Of a DNA stretch of 64,000 nucleotides, positions 8,112 through 16,267 are shown piece after piece. The stretch is taken from positions 1-64,000 of the forward strand of contig DASYHK010000004.1 in assembly GCA_035998685.1 (NCBI GenBank), given 5' to 3'. Origin of the DNA: Devosia_A sp035998685. GTDB taxonomy: Bacteria; Pseudomonadota; Alphaproteobacteria; Rhizobiales; Devosiaceae. The position numbers and the translations under genes were made by a program. The notes below the pieces were generated by a model. It ran no database searches and was not told the DNA's origin. It worked only from the letters and a program-made list of their open reading frames with translations. The first letter of the stretch is position 1. Every line of letters begins with the position of its first letter.

Positions 8112-9002
8112 ATGGCGGCGCTGCCAATGGACCAGCGTGACGGCTGGATCTGGTTCGACGGAGAACTCGTGCCGTGGAAGGACGCGAAGGTGCATGTGCT
8201 GACGCACGGGCTGCACTATGCGAGCTGCGTGTTCGAAGGGCAGCGGGCCTATGGCGGCGAAGTGTTCAAGCTGCGCGAGCACACGGAGCGGCTGATCGCC
8301 TCAGGCAAGACGCTGGATTTCACCATCCCCTGGTCGGCGGACGAGATCGACGATGCGTGCCGGCTGGTGCTGAGCAAGAACAATCTGGTCGACGCCTATA
8401 TGCGGCCGGTCGCCTGGCGCGGCTCCGAGGAACTGAGCGTGCCCGCCCGCAACAACACGGTGCACCTCGCCATCGCTTCCTGGGTGTGGCCGAGCTATTT
8501 CTCCGTCGAGGAGAAACTCAAGGGCATCCGGCTGGAATGGAGCAAGTGGAAGCGGCCGTCGCCCGAGACCATCCCCTGCAAGGCCAAAGCCGCGGGGCTC
8601 TACATGATCTGCACGCTGAGCAAGGACGCGGCGATGGCCAATGGCTATTCCGACGCGCTGATGCTCGACTATCGCGGCTACGTGGCCGAGGCGACCGGAG
8701 CCAACGTGTTTTTCGTCAAGGGCGACGAGATCCACACGCCGACGCCGGACTGCTTCCTCGATGGCATCACCCGGCGGACGCTGATCGGCCTCGCCAAGGA
8801 GAACGGGTACAAGGTGGTCGAACGCCACATCCAGCCCGAAGAGCTGTCGGGCTTCGAGGAATGCTTCCTTACCGGCACGGCGGCGGAGGTCACGCCGGTC
8901 TCGGAGATCGGCGAGTTCCGGTTCAAGCCCGGTAAGGCGTGCCAGACGCTGATCGAGGCCTATTCGGCGGCGGTGCTGCCGAAGCAGGCGGCGGCGGAAT
9001 AG
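8112..9002 (+). CDS. ilvE: Branched-chain-amino-acid aminotransferase
   Basis: Fold-type IV PLP enzyme that transaminates leucine, isoleucine and valine. ATG 8112 has a good Shine-Dalgarno (GGGAGAG) and gives 296 aa. The PLP lysine lies in the motif CKAKAAGLYM, homologous to AKAAGNY of E. coli IlvE. Other signatures are GYVAEATGANVFFVK and the phosphate-binding LTGTAAEVTPV. Cytosolic. Divergent from a MarR regulator that may control it. Confidence 0.95.
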   Translation: MAALPMDQRDGWIWFDGELVPWKDAKVHVLTHGLHYASCVFEGQRAYGGEVFKLREHTERLIASGKTLDFTIPWSADEIDDACRLVLSKNNLVDAYMRPVAWRGSEELSVPARNNTVHLAIASWVWPSYFSVEEKLKGIRLEWSKWKRPSPETIPCKAKAAGLYMICTLSKDAAMANGYSDALMLDYRGYVAEATGANVFFVKGDEIHTPTPDCFLDGITRRTLIGLAKENGYKVVERHIQPEELSGFEECFLTGTAAEVTPVSEIGEFRFKPGKACQTLIEAYSAAVLPKQAAAE

Positions 9003-9026
9003 GGATCGGAGCATCAGGGCTCCGCG

Positions 9027-9077
9027 TCCCCCCTCCCAGCCTCCCCCTTGTGGGGAGGGTTGGGGAGGGGGTGGGCC
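9027..9077. repeat. GC-rich intergenic repeat (CCTCCCCCTTGTGGGGAGGG type)
   Basis: A short palindrome, CCTCCCCCTTGTGGGGAGGG, then GGGGAGGGGGTGGG. The same core recurs at about 24750, 32535, 35400, 35510 and 61515, always between genes. No coding potential. It lies between convergent genes and may serve as a transcription end. Confidence 0.6.
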
Positions 9078-9096
9078 ACGCGCACGAGGTTTGGCG

Positions 9097-9534
9097 CTAT
9101 TCCCGACCGTCCGGATAGACCGGCGGGCCCTTGAGCTCAAGTTTGTTGCCGAACGGGTCGAAGACGTAGAACGAGTTGCCCATGCCACGGGCGCCGCCGT
9201 GGAAGGCTTCGCGGTCGAGTTGCACGCCGTGGACCTCGAGGTGGCGGCGCATGGCCTCGGGGTCGAAGGGGCTGAGGGCGATGCAGACGTGGTCGACGTT
9301 GCGGCCGCCGGCGACGGGCGGCACGGCAGCGGCGGCGCCGGGATGGGTGGTGTCCCAGAGGACGATCAGCGCGCTGCCGCACCAGACCTGCTCCATGCCG
9401 ATGTTCGGGTAGGAATAGCCCGGCTGGCAGCCCAGGACGTCGTGGTAGAATTTCAGCGCCTTCTGCATGTCGTCGACGAGGAAGACGACGTGGTCGATGC
9501 CAACGAGGGAGAAGGGGGGCGGGCTGTCAGCCAT
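9097..9534 (-). CDS. VOC (glyoxalase/bleomycin resistance) family protein
   Basis: A 145-residue vicinal-oxygen-chelate fold protein with two beta-alpha-beta-beta-beta repeats: LVGIDHVVFLVDDMQKALKF at the N-terminus and NVDHVCIALSPFDPEAM in the second half. Putative metal ligands are the His of GIDHV, Glu48 (GMEQV), the His of VDHV and the Glu of FDPFGNKLEL. The substrate is unknown. Its start overlaps the end of moaE by 8 bp, so it probably rides at the end of the moa operon. Confidence 0.85.
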   Translation of the reverse strand: MADSPPPFSLVGIDHVVFLVDDMQKALKFYHDVLGCQPGYSYPNIGMEQVWCGSALIVLWDTTHPGAAAAVPPVAGGRNVDHVCIALSPFDPEAMRRHLEVHGVQLDREAFHGGARGMGNSFYVFDPFGNKLELKGPPVYPDGRE

Positions 9535-9985
9535 CGCTGCTCCAGCGGTCGCGAGCTGCCGAGTCCTCCTCGCGGGCGTCGACCCAGCGGGGACCGTCCG
9601 GCGTCTGCTCCTGCTTCCAGAACGGGGCGTCGGTCTTCAGGTAGTCCATGAGGAACTCCGCACCGGCGAAGGCGTCGCCGCGGTGGGGCGCCATCGCCAT
9701 CACCTGCACGATCGGCTCGCCCGGCCGCAGCGTGCCGTAGCGGTGGATGACGGTGGCGCGGAGCAGGGAGAAGCGGGTCATGGCTTCGGCGACCATGGCG
9801 CCGATCTGGTTTTCGGCCAGTTCGCGATAGCATTCGAGGGTCAAGGTCTGCACGGGATCGCCAGGGGAGGTGCGGACGAGGCCGGTGAAGGTCACCGCAG
9901 CGCCGGCGCCGGCGCTTTCGGCGAGGAAGGCGTTGGTCTCGGCACCGGGATCGAAGGGCGCCTGCTGCAGCCGGACGGTCTGCAC
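9527..9985 (-). CDS. moaE: Molybdopterin synthase catalytic subunit
   Basis: Large subunit of molybdopterin synthase, which with thiocarboxylated MoaD adds sulfur to cPMP. The 152 residues carry the family blocks FTGLVR, LTLECYRELAE, VIHRYGTLRPGE and LKTDAPFWKQE with the two catalytic lysines. Follows moaD by 1 bp, and the MoaD C-terminus is the substrate tail for this subunit. Confidence 0.96.
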   Translation of the reverse strand: MQTVRLQQAPFDPGAETNAFLAESAGAGAAVTFTGLVRTSPGDPVQTLTLECYRELAENQIGAMVAEAMTRFSLLRATVIHRYGTLRPGEPIVQVMAMAPHRGDAFAGAEFLMDYLKTDAPFWKQEQTPDGPRWVDAREEDSAARDRWSSDG

Positions 9986-9986
9986 C

Positions 9987-10238
9987 TCAGCCGCCGGTCA
10001 TCGGGGGGAAGAGGGCAACGACCTTGGCGTCGCCGAGCGGCGCGTCGTGGCGGACGATCTTGGCGTCGAGCGCGGCCTTCACCAGTTCCGGCTTCTGCAG
10101 GGCGAGATCGGCGGCCTCGTCGCGGCCCCGGAGCCACTGGATGAGGTCGCCCACGGTCACCACTTCGGCGGGGGGATCGATCTCCTCCTCGTCGCGGTTG
10201 AGGCGCTCGCGCAGCCAGGCGAAGTAGAGGAGCTTCAT
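9987..10238 (-). CDS. moaD: Molybdopterin synthase sulfur carrier subunit
   Basis: Ubiquitin-fold sulfur carrier of 83 residues ending in the required Gly-Gly (PPMTGG). ATG 10238 overlaps the pgsA stop as ATGA; the 152 upstream codons of the longer open frame belong to pgsA read in another frame. N-terminus MKLLYFAWLRERL is typical. Together with moaE it forms the heterotetrameric synthase. Confidence 0.95.
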   Translation of the reverse strand: MKLLYFAWLRERLNRDEEEIDPPAEVVTVGDLIQWLRGRDEAADLALQKPELVKAALDAKIVRHDAPLGDAKVVALFPPMTGG

Positions 10239-10804
10239 AGCGGCGGCCCACTGAGGTGCGGCCAGGAGGAGCGGAGATACTCCCAGCCGGTCCAGACGGT
10301 GAGGATGGCCGCGAGCCAGAGTGCCAGCTGTGCCGGCAGTGCGAGGCCGAGCAGCACCGGCGCCGCCAGCAGCAAGGTCAGCGCCACCAGTTGCACGGTG
10401 GTCTTCCACTTGGCGAGGCCGGTCACCGGGACGGTGATGCCGGCGCCGCCGAGGTACTCGCGAAGCCCGGCGACGAAGATCTCGCGCATGAGGATGGCGA
10501 TGGCGGGGATCAGGTCGAGGGCGGAGAACTGCCGGGTCCAGGCGAGGGTGACCAGCAGCGCGCCGACCAGCAGCTTGTCGGCGATGGGGTCGAGCATGCG
10601 ACCGATGGCGGAATTCAGGTTCATGCGGCGTGCCAGATAGCCGTCGATCCAGTCGGTGACGGCGGCGGCAATGTAAAGCAGCAAAGCGAGCCATTGCAGG
10701 ACGGGCGAGCCGATGATGACAAAGGCGCAGATCACCGGGATGGCCGCGATGCGGCCAAGGGTGAGCAGATTGGGAAGGGTGGTCAGTTGCGCGGGAAGCT
10801 GCAT
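10235..10804 (-). CDS. pgsA: CDP-diacylglycerol-glycerol-3-phosphate 3-phosphatidyltransferase
   Basis: Membrane enzyme making phosphatidylglycerol phosphate from CDP-diacylglycerol. The 189-residue product, from ATG 10804 (MQLPAQLTTLPNLLTLGR), has about five membrane segments and the complete CDP-alcohol phosphatidyltransferase signature with its conserved aspartates: DWIDGYLARR followed by GRMLDPIAD. Start of a pgsA-moaD-moaE-VOC operon with overlapping genes, an arrangement familiar from Hyphomicrobiales. Confidence 0.95.
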   Translation of the reverse strand: MQLPAQLTTLPNLLTLGRIAAIPVICAFVIIGSPVLQWLALLLYIAAAVTDWIDGYLARRMNLNSAIGRMLDPIADKLLVGALLVTLAWTRQFSALDLIPAIAILMREIFVAGLREYLGGAGITVPVTGLAKWKTTVQLVALTLLLAAPVLLGLALPAQLALWLAAILTVWTGWEYLRSSWPHLSGPPL

Positions 10805-10869
10805 GGCAGGACCCAACAGCAAGCGCAGGGGGCGGTCAAGTGCGCACGACGCCTGCCGCCCCCGCTCGG

Positions 10870-11943
10870 TCACGCCACCAGCCGTGAGCGGACCCGGCGC
10901 CGTTCCTCAGCCGCTTCGGCAAGGCGGTGCAGGACCTCGACCGTCGTCTCCCAGCCGATGCAGCCATCGGTGATGGACTGGCCGTAGGTGAGGGGCTGCC
11001 CGGGCACCAGGTCCTGGCGGCCGGCGACGAGGTTGCTCTCGAGCATGGCGCCGACGACGCGGGTTTCGCCCGAGGCCAGCTGGGCGGCGATCGAGTCGAT
11101 CACCAGCGGCTGGTTGTCCGGGTTCTTGCCGCTGTTGGCGTGGCTGGCATCGATCATCACTGCGGGCCGCACGCCGCAGGCCGCCGCCGCCGCGCATGCG
11201 GCCTCGACGCTGTCGGCTTCGTAGTTGGGGGTGGCGCCGCCGCGCAGGATCACGTGGCAGTCATCATTGCCGGTGGTGGCGGCGACGGCGCCGCGGCCGG
11301 ACTTGGTCACGGCGAGGAAATGGTGGGGCTGGCTGGCCGATTTTACCGCGTCGAGAGCGATGCGCACGTTGCCGTCGGTGCCGTTCTTGAAACCGACGGG
11401 GCAGGACAGGCCGGAGGCGAGTTCGCGGTGCACCTGGCTTTCGGTGGTGCGGGCACCGATGGCGCCCCAGGAGACGAGGTCGGCGAAGTATTGCGGCGTG
11501 GTCATGTCGAGGAACTCGCAGCCAGCGGGGAGGCCGAGGTCGTTGATGTCGCGCAGCAGGCTGCGGGCCAGCCGCAGGCCCTCGTCGATATCGAAGCTGC
11601 CGTCGAGGGCGGGGTCGTTGATCAGGCCCTTCCAGCCGACGGTGGTGCGCGGCTTCTCGAAGTAGACGCGCATGACGATCTCGAGGGAGGGCGCCAGCTC
11701 CCGACGCAGCGCCACGAGGCGGCCGGCATAGTCGAGGGCGGCCGCCGGATCGTGAATGGAGCAGGGACCGACGACGACCGCGAGGCGGTCGTCGCTGCCA
11801 TGCAGGATGTTGTGCAGGGCGTGGCGGGTACTGAGCACGGTGCGGGTGGCGGCATCGGTGCGGGGCAGCTCCCGCATCAGGTCGGCCGGGGTTCGCAGCT
11901 CGCGCAAGGCGGAGATACGCAGGTCGTCGGTGGATTTGAGCAT
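10870..11943 (-). CDS. aroG: 3-deoxy-7-phosphoheptulonate synthase, class I
   Basis: First enzyme of the shikimate pathway, condensing PEP and erythrose 4-phosphate to DAHP. It belongs to class I, the E. coli AroF/AroG/AroH type, with VVGPCSIHD (about 58-66), KPRTTVGWKGLINDP (about 97-111) and VMIDASHANSGKNP. Which isozyme it matches cannot be told by eye; the aroG symbol is a convenience. At 357 aa it has the normal length. Expression looks attenuation-controlled: a Phe/Trp/Tyr-rich leader peptide and an intrinsic terminator lie directly upstream. Confidence 0.95.
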   Translation of the reverse strand: MLKSTDDLRISALRELRTPADLMRELPRTDAATRTVLSTRHALHNILHGSDDRLAVVVGPCSIHDPAAALDYAGRLVALRRELAPSLEIVMRVYFEKPRTTVGWKGLINDPALDGSFDIDEGLRLARSLLRDINDLGLPAGCEFLDMTTPQYFADLVSWGAIGARTTESQVHRELASGLSCPVGFKNGTDGNVRIALDAVKSASQPHHFLAVTKSGRGAVAATTGNDDCHVILRGGATPNYEADSVEAACAAAAACGVRPAVMIDASHANSGKNPDNQPLVIDSIAAQLASGETRVVGAMLESNLVAGRQDLVPGQPLTYGQSITDGCIGWETTVEVLHRLAEAAEERRRVRSRLVA

Positions 11944-11974
11944 TTCAGGTCCTCGTCTGGAGGCCCGCCGGCGA

Positions 11975-12003
11975 CAAAAAAGCCGCCAGGTGGGCTGGCG
12001 GCT
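11975..12003 (-). terminator. Attenuator terminator ahead of DAHP synthase
   Basis: On the minus strand AGCCGCCAG, loop CCCAC, CTGGCGGCT, then TTTTTT: a 9-bp perfect stem with a U-run, 31 bp before the aroG ATG and 32 bp after the leader-peptide stop. The left arm can instead pair over 8 bp (CCGCCAGC with GCTGGCGG at 12053-12060, inside the leader peptide reading frame), giving a mutually exclusive antiterminator. Confidence 0.85.
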
Positions 12004-12034
12004 GGTCGGGTAACTTGGCTTTTCTGGTGTCAGA

Positions 12035-12112
12035 TCAAGCGCGTCCCTCCGTCCGCCAGCGGCTCGGATAGCTAAAATACCAGAACGAAAAGGTGCTGCG
12101 GACGTCGGACAT
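12035..12112 (-). CDS. Aromatic leader peptide of the DAHP synthase attenuator
   Basis: A 25-codon frame whose product contains the run FSFWYFSYP and a further Trp: three Phe, two Tyr and two Trp within twelve residues (8-19). This composition, with the downstream terminator/antiterminator pair, is that of an attenuation leader sensing charged tRNA-Phe, -Tyr and -Trp. No Shine-Dalgarno is visible; the predicted transcription start falls on or next to the ATG, so the peptide may be made from a leaderless mRNA, as reported for trpL of Sinorhizobium meliloti. Confidence 0.8.
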   Translation of the reverse strand: MSDVRSTFSFWYFSYPSRWRTEGRA

Positions 12113-12119
12113 GGCCGCT

Positions 12120-12148
12120 GTTATAGCCGAGGCGGAGGCGGCTGTCAC
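12120..12148 (-). promoter_or_regulatory. Sigma-70 type promoter of the aroG leader
   Basis: On the minus strand GTGACA (12148-12143), a 17-bp spacer, then TATAAC (12125-12120). The -10 box ends 7 bp before the leader peptide ATG at 12112, which puts the transcription start at about the A of that ATG. Five of six bases match consensus at both boxes. Confidence 0.75.
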
Positions 12149-12290
12149 CGGCCTTGCGGCTCATCCCATAGTCGCAGGACACCGCTGGCAGCAAGATCTG
12201 ACGCAAACGCATGGGTCCATTGCGTTTTCTACCCCTGCTCGGCCGCTGATTTCGGAACTATATCCGCCGCGTAAACCAAGGGGTACTGAA

Positions 12291-12434
12291 ATGGCCATCC
12301 GCCAGAAAATCGCAAAATTCGTCGCCTACCGCCGCACGCTGCGGGAGCTCTCGGCTCTCGACAACGCGCAGCTGCGGGACCTCGGGATCACCCGTGGCGA
12401 CATCCGCACGATCGCGCGCGGCGAACTACTCTAA
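12291..12434 (+). CDS. DUF1127 domain-containing small protein
   Basis: A 47-residue arginine-rich protein with the DUF1127 core (YRRTLRELSALDNAQLRDLGITRGDIRTIARG). Family members in alphaproteobacteria are small RNA-associated or stress-induced proteins, such as CcaF1 of Rhodobacter and Agrobacterium DUF1127 proteins that affect phosphate and RNA metabolism. I start at ATG 12291; the longer frame runs back into the aroG leader promoter. A strong terminator follows. Confidence 0.88.
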   Translation: MAIRQKIAKFVAYRRTLRELSALDNAQLRDLGITRGDIRTIARGELL

Positions 12435-12461
12435 CCAGCCTTCGCCGAAACTGTCCGAACG

Positions 12462-12490
12462 AAGGCGCCTCTCGAGGCGCCTTTTGTTTT
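12462..12490 (+). terminator. Intrinsic terminator of the DUF1127 gene
   Basis: AAGGCGCCT, loop CTCG, AGGCGCCTT, then TTGTTTTT: a 9-bp stem with a T-rich tail on the plus strand, 28 bp after the DUF1127 stop. Confidence 0.9.
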
Positions 12491-12507
12491 TGGCAGGGTG
12501 AGTGTGG

Positions 12508-14370
12508 CTAGCTGGCGCGGTTGAAGTGGTCGTAGATGAGCTGCGCCATCTGCCCCGACACCCCGGGAATCTGCGCCAGGTCGGCCACCGTGGCGCGACC
12601 GACCGCCTTGGCCGAGCCGAAGTGCTGCAGCAGCGCCCGCTTGCGGGCGGGGCCGATGCCAGCGATCTCGTCGAGCGGGTTGCGCACCGCTTCCTTCTTG
12701 CGCCGCGCCCGGTGGGTGCCGATGGCAAAGCGGTGGGCTTCGTCGCGCAGCCGCTGCACGTAGTAGAGCACCGGGTCGCGATGCGGCAGCATGAAGGGCG
12801 CGCGGCCCTCCATGAAGAACCTCTCGCGGCCAGCGTCACGCTCCTCGCCCTTGGCGATGCCGATGAAGATCACCTCGCGCGGCAGGTTGAGGTCGGCGAT
12901 GACCTCGCGGACGGCGTTGAGCTGGCCCTGGCCGCCGTCGATGAAGACGACGTCCGGCCATTCCGGCATGCCGGTCGCCTGATCCTCGGCGTCGGTGTCT
13001 CTCTCGGCGGCGAGGCGGCTGAAGCGCCGGGTCAGCACCTCGCGCATCATTCCGAAGTCGTCGCCGGGGGTTAGCTCGGTATCCCTGATGTTGAAGGTGC
13101 GATAGTGCTTCTTCGATAGCCCCTCGGGACCGGCGACAATCATGGCGCCGACGGCGTTGGTGCCGGAAATGTGCGAGTTGTCGTAGACCTCGATGCGCCG
13201 CGGCGGCTCGTCGAGGCCGAAGCAGTTGGCGACACCCTCGAGCAGCGTCTTCTGCGTCGCCCCCTCTGCCAGCTGCCGGCCCAGTGCCTCGCGGGCATTG
13301 TTGAGGGCGTGCAGCACCAGCTCCCGCTTCTCGCCGCGTTGCGGCGCCTGCACGGTGACGCGGGCGCCGGCGCGGCTGGAAAGGGCTTCCTCCAGCAGCG
13401 CCTGCTCCGACGGAGCGTGGCTGAGCAGCACCAGGCGGGGTGGCGTTCGATCCTCATAGAACTGGGAGATGAAAGCCTCGAGCACCTCGGCGTCCTCGAG
13501 GCTGGCGTCGGCACGCGGTCGGTAGGCGTGGTTGCCCCAGTTCTGGTGGCCGCGGAAGAAGAAGACCTGGACGCAGAACTGGCCGGCCTCGTGATGGATG
13601 GCGAAGACATCGGCCTCGACGATGCTGCGGGCGGTGACGCCGCCCTGGCTCTGGACGAGGGCGAGGGCGCTCAGGCGGTCGCGCATCATGGCGGCGCGTT
13701 CGAAGTCCAGTGCCTCGGCAGCCTGGTTCATGTCGGCGGCGAGCCGGTCCTGCACCGATTTGGTCTTGCCGGACAGGAACTGCCGCGCCTCCTCGACCAG
13801 CCCCTGGTAGTCGGGGATCGAAATCTCGCCGGTGCAGGGGGCCGAGCAGCGCTTGATCTGGTGCAGCATGCAGGGCCGGGTCCGCGCCCTGTAGAAGCTG
13901 TCGGAGCAGGTGCGGAGGAGGAATGCCTTCTGCAGCGAGGTGATGGTGCGCTTGACGGCGACGGCGGAGGCGAAGGGGCCGAAATAGTGCCCCGGACGGC
14001 GGCGGCTGCCGCGGTGCTTCATCAGTTCCGGGGCTTCGTGATCGGTAGCGATGAGGATGAAGGGAAAGCTCTTGTCGTCGCGCAGCAGCACGTTGAAGCG
14101 CGGGCGCAGCCGCTTGATGAGGTTTGCCTCGAGCAGCAGCGCCTCGCTTTCGGTGCCGGTGCGGACGAACTCCATCGAGCGGGTGGCGGCGATCATGCGC
14201 TGGGTGCGGACCGGCAGGCCCTCGGGGCGCGTGTAGCTGGTGACCCGGGCCTTGAGGCTGCGGGCCTTGCCGACATAGATGACCTCGCCGGCCTCATCGA
14301 GCATGCGATAGACGCCGGGCGAGGCCGGAAGCGTGCGCACGAAGCTGCGGATGATATCGGCGCCGGTCAT
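12508..14370 (-). CDS. uvrC: Excinuclease ABC subunit C
   Basis: Makes both incisions around bulky DNA lesions in nucleotide excision repair, with UvrA and UvrB. The 620-residue product starts at ATG 14370, which overlaps the SDR stop as ATGA. Order of domains: GIY-YIG nuclease (SPGVYRMLDEAGEVIYVGKA, about 17-36), a UVR motif near the middle (FERAAMMRDRLSAL), the RNase H-like 5' nuclease (IEVYDNSH...GAMIV, DVVFIDGGQGQLNAV) and C-terminal helix-hairpin-helix pair (IAGIGPARKRALL, LAQIPGVSGQMAQ). The open frame continues upstream only as a shadow of the SDR gene. Confidence 0.97.
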   Translation of the reverse strand: MTGADIIRSFVRTLPASPGVYRMLDEAGEVIYVGKARSLKARVTSYTRPEGLPVRTQRMIAATRSMEFVRTGTESEALLLEANLIKRLRPRFNVLLRDDKSFPFILIATDHEAPELMKHRGSRRRPGHYFGPFASAVAVKRTITSLQKAFLLRTCSDSFYRARTRPCMLHQIKRCSAPCTGEISIPDYQGLVEEARQFLSGKTKSVQDRLAADMNQAAEALDFERAAMMRDRLSALALVQSQGGVTARSIVEADVFAIHHEAGQFCVQVFFFRGHQNWGNHAYRPRADASLEDAEVLEAFISQFYEDRTPPRLVLLSHAPSEQALLEEALSSRAGARVTVQAPQRGEKRELVLHALNNAREALGRQLAEGATQKTLLEGVANCFGLDEPPRRIEVYDNSHISGTNAVGAMIVAGPEGLSKKHYRTFNIRDTELTPGDDFGMMREVLTRRFSRLAAERDTDAEDQATGMPEWPDVVFIDGGQGQLNAVREVIADLNLPREVIFIGIAKGEERDAGRERFFMEGRAPFMLPHRDPVLYYVQRLRDEAHRFAIGTHRARRKKEAVRNPLDEIAGIGPARKRALLQHFGSAKAVGRATVADLAQIPGVSGQMAQLIYDHFNRAS

Positions 14371-15158
14371 GACGTGCGTGCCGTGGGGCCGCGGCGGGCG
14401 GGCCATTCGAGGTGTTCGCCGCCGTCGAGGGCGAGCATCTGGCCGGTCATGCTGTCGAGAGCAAGGATCGCCATCACCCCTTCGGCGATGCCTTCGGGGT
14501 CGGCGGCACGCCGGAGCGGCAGTTCGGCGAGGCGGCGCTCGTGGCTCTCCCCGGTCACATGCGGCGGCGGTACCGCCACCCCGGGGGCGATGGCGTTGAC
14601 GCGGATGCGCGGGGCCAGCGACTGCGCCAGGGTGCGCGTCATGGTCCAGAGCACGGATTTGCTGAGGGTGTAGCTGAAATATGCCGGCGAGAGGTGGAGG
14701 ACGCGCTCGTCGATGATGTTGACGATATTGCCCGCTGCGCCGTCGGGCAGCTGCGCCGCGAAGTCGCGGGCGAGGAAGGCCGGGGCCTCGGCGTGCACGG
14801 TAAAATGGGCGTCCCAAAGCGCCTCGTCGAGGTCGCCGACGCTGTCGCGCGCGAAGCTCGAGGCGTTGTTGACGAGCAGGGTCAACGGACCGAAAGGTGC
14901 AGCAGCGGCGGCGATCAGTCCGGCGCGCTGGCGGCGGTCGGCGAGGTCGGCCGCCACCACGGCGGCCATTCCGCCCGCCTCCAGAATGGTGGCGACGGTT
15001 GCATCGGCTTTTCCTGCGGAACTGCGGTAGTGCACGAGGACGCTCCACCCGGCGGCGGCGAGGCGGCGCGCGATGGCAGCGCCAATGCGGTCGGCAGCCC
15101 CGGTGACGAGGGCAACCGGAGGGGCGAGTTGGCGGGTGCTGGCGGGGATGTTGGTCAT
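14367..15158 (-). CDS. SDR family oxidoreductase, pteridine-reductase-like
   Basis: Short-chain dehydrogenase of 263 residues from ATG 15158 (MTNIPASTRQ). NADP-binding motif VTGAADRIG and VNNAS are present. The catalytic region reads IIDERVLHLSPAYFSYTLSK: Asp replaces the usual Ser and stands 13 residues before the YxxxK tyrosine, as in trypanosomatid PTR1, while FolM is a related bacterial enzyme. A dihydropteridine/dihydrofolate reductase role is therefore plausible, inferred from these residues. Translationally coupled to uvrC by ATGA. Confidence 0.88.
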   Translation of the reverse strand: MTNIPASTRQLAPPVALVTGAADRIGAAIARRLAAAGWSVLVHYRSSAGKADATVATILEAGGMAAVVAADLADRRQRAGLIAAAAAPFGPLTLLVNNASSFARDSVGDLDEALWDAHFTVHAEAPAFLARDFAAQLPDGAAGNIVNIIDERVLHLSPAYFSYTLSKSVLWTMTRTLAQSLAPRIRVNAIAPGVAVPPPHVTGESHERRLAELPLRRAADPEGIAEGVMAILALDSMTGQMLALDGGEHLEWPARRGPTARTS

Positions 15159-15271
15159 GGGCGGACCGGCAAGATAAGGCTTCACGGACACGGCTTCAAT
15201 CGGCCGCTTGCTCAAGAAGGCGGGCGGCATTGCCGGAACGGCTACCGACTCGGCGGCAACCGGCCTAGCTT

Positions 15272-16267
15272 GTGGTTGGACTGCCACCCCCAACTGCCCG
15301 AGATTGTCAGCAATTGCCAGACCACCCGAGCCCGGCCGCGGCGCCGCCCCGCCTCCGCGCTGACAATGTTGGCCTCGGCATCGGGCTGACGCTGGTGGCG
15401 ATCGTCATCTTCGGGGTGCAGGATGCGCTCGCCAAGGCGCTGGTGCAGGAGTATTCGCCGTTCCAGGTGGCGATGATGCGCTACTGGGCCTTTGCCGGCT
15501 TCTCGCTGCTCCTGGTGATGCGGCAGGCGCCCCTGCGGCAGGCTTTCCGTTCCAGCATGCCGATGCTGCAGGTGCTGCGGGCGGCGTTGCTGGTCATCGA
15601 TATCTGGTTCTTCGCTGCGGCGCTGAAAACGGTGCCGCTGGCGGAGCTGCAGGCGATCATCCTGATCTACCCGCTGCTGGTGACCCTGGTCGCCATCCCC
15701 ATCCTCGGGGAGAAGGTGGGGTTGTTCCGCTTCGCCGCGGTGAGCGTCGGGTTCGTTGGCGCGCTGGTGATCGTGCGGCCCGGCGGATTGCCGCTCGACC
15801 TCGGGGTTGCCTATGCGGTCGCCTCGACCGTCTTCTACGCCCTCTACATCGCGCTGACACGGAAGGTGTCAGCGAAAGACTCGACGGCCACCAGCATGGT
15901 CTATGTGGGCGTGGTGGGCCTAGTCATGACCACCGCGGTCGGCGTGTTCTTCTGGGAGCCGATGGAGCCGTGGGCACTGGCGCTGATGGGCCTCGTGATG
16001 GTCATCTCGACGCTGTCGCACGGGCTGATGATGGTGGCGCTGTCGCGGGCGCCGGCGAGCGTGGTCCAGCCCTTCAACTATTTCGCGCTGCCCTGGGGGA
16101 TCGTGCTCAGCTATCTGTTCTTCGGCCACCTGATCGACACGGTGTCGCTGCTCGGCGGCATGGTGGTGGTGGGAGCAGGGCTGGTGGTGATGGCCCGAGA
16201 GCGACAGCTCAGGCGGCGGGGCCGCGGCGCAGCGCCGCAACCAGCAGAAGAATCGCCCCCGCACTAG
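15272..16267 (+). CDS. EamA/DMT family transporter
   Basis: Ten-helix drug/metabolite transporter with two EamA repeats; the second starts near LGVAYAVASTVFYALYIALTRK. The substrate is unknown. The first 32 residues from the GTG at 15272 are hydrophilic and Pro/Arg-rich, so the true start may be further in, but no better ATG is seen. Its 3' end overlaps a convergent small membrane protein gene by 59 bp. Confidence 0.88.
   Translation: MVGLPPPTARDCQQLPDHPSPAAAPPRLRADNVGLGIGLTLVAIVIFGVQDALAKALVQEYSPFQVAMMRYWAFAGFSLLLVMRQAPLRQAFRSSMPMLQVLRAALLVIDIWFFAAALKTVPLAELQAIILIYPLLVTLVAIPILGEKVGLFRFAAVSVGFVGALVIVRPGGLPLDLGVAYAVASTVFYALYIALTRKVSAKDSTATSMVYVGVVGLVMTTAVGVFFWEPMEPWALALMGLVMVISTLSHGLMMVALSRAPASVVQPFNYFALPWGIVLSYLFFGHLIDTVSLLGGMVVVGAGLVVMARERQLRRRGRGAAPQPAEESPPH

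Noticed and set aside
12207..12230. Hairpin AACGCATGG/CCATTGCGTT followed by TTC upstream of the DUF1127 gene as a terminator or riboswitch
   Set aside because: Stem has a bulge and only a short T-run, and no gene upstream on that strand would need it; too weak to list.
12508..15048. 846-codon minus-strand frame as a fused SDR-UvrC protein
   Set aside because: The first 226 codons are the SDR gene in the wrong frame; UvrC begins at ATG 14370 with an ATGA overlap.
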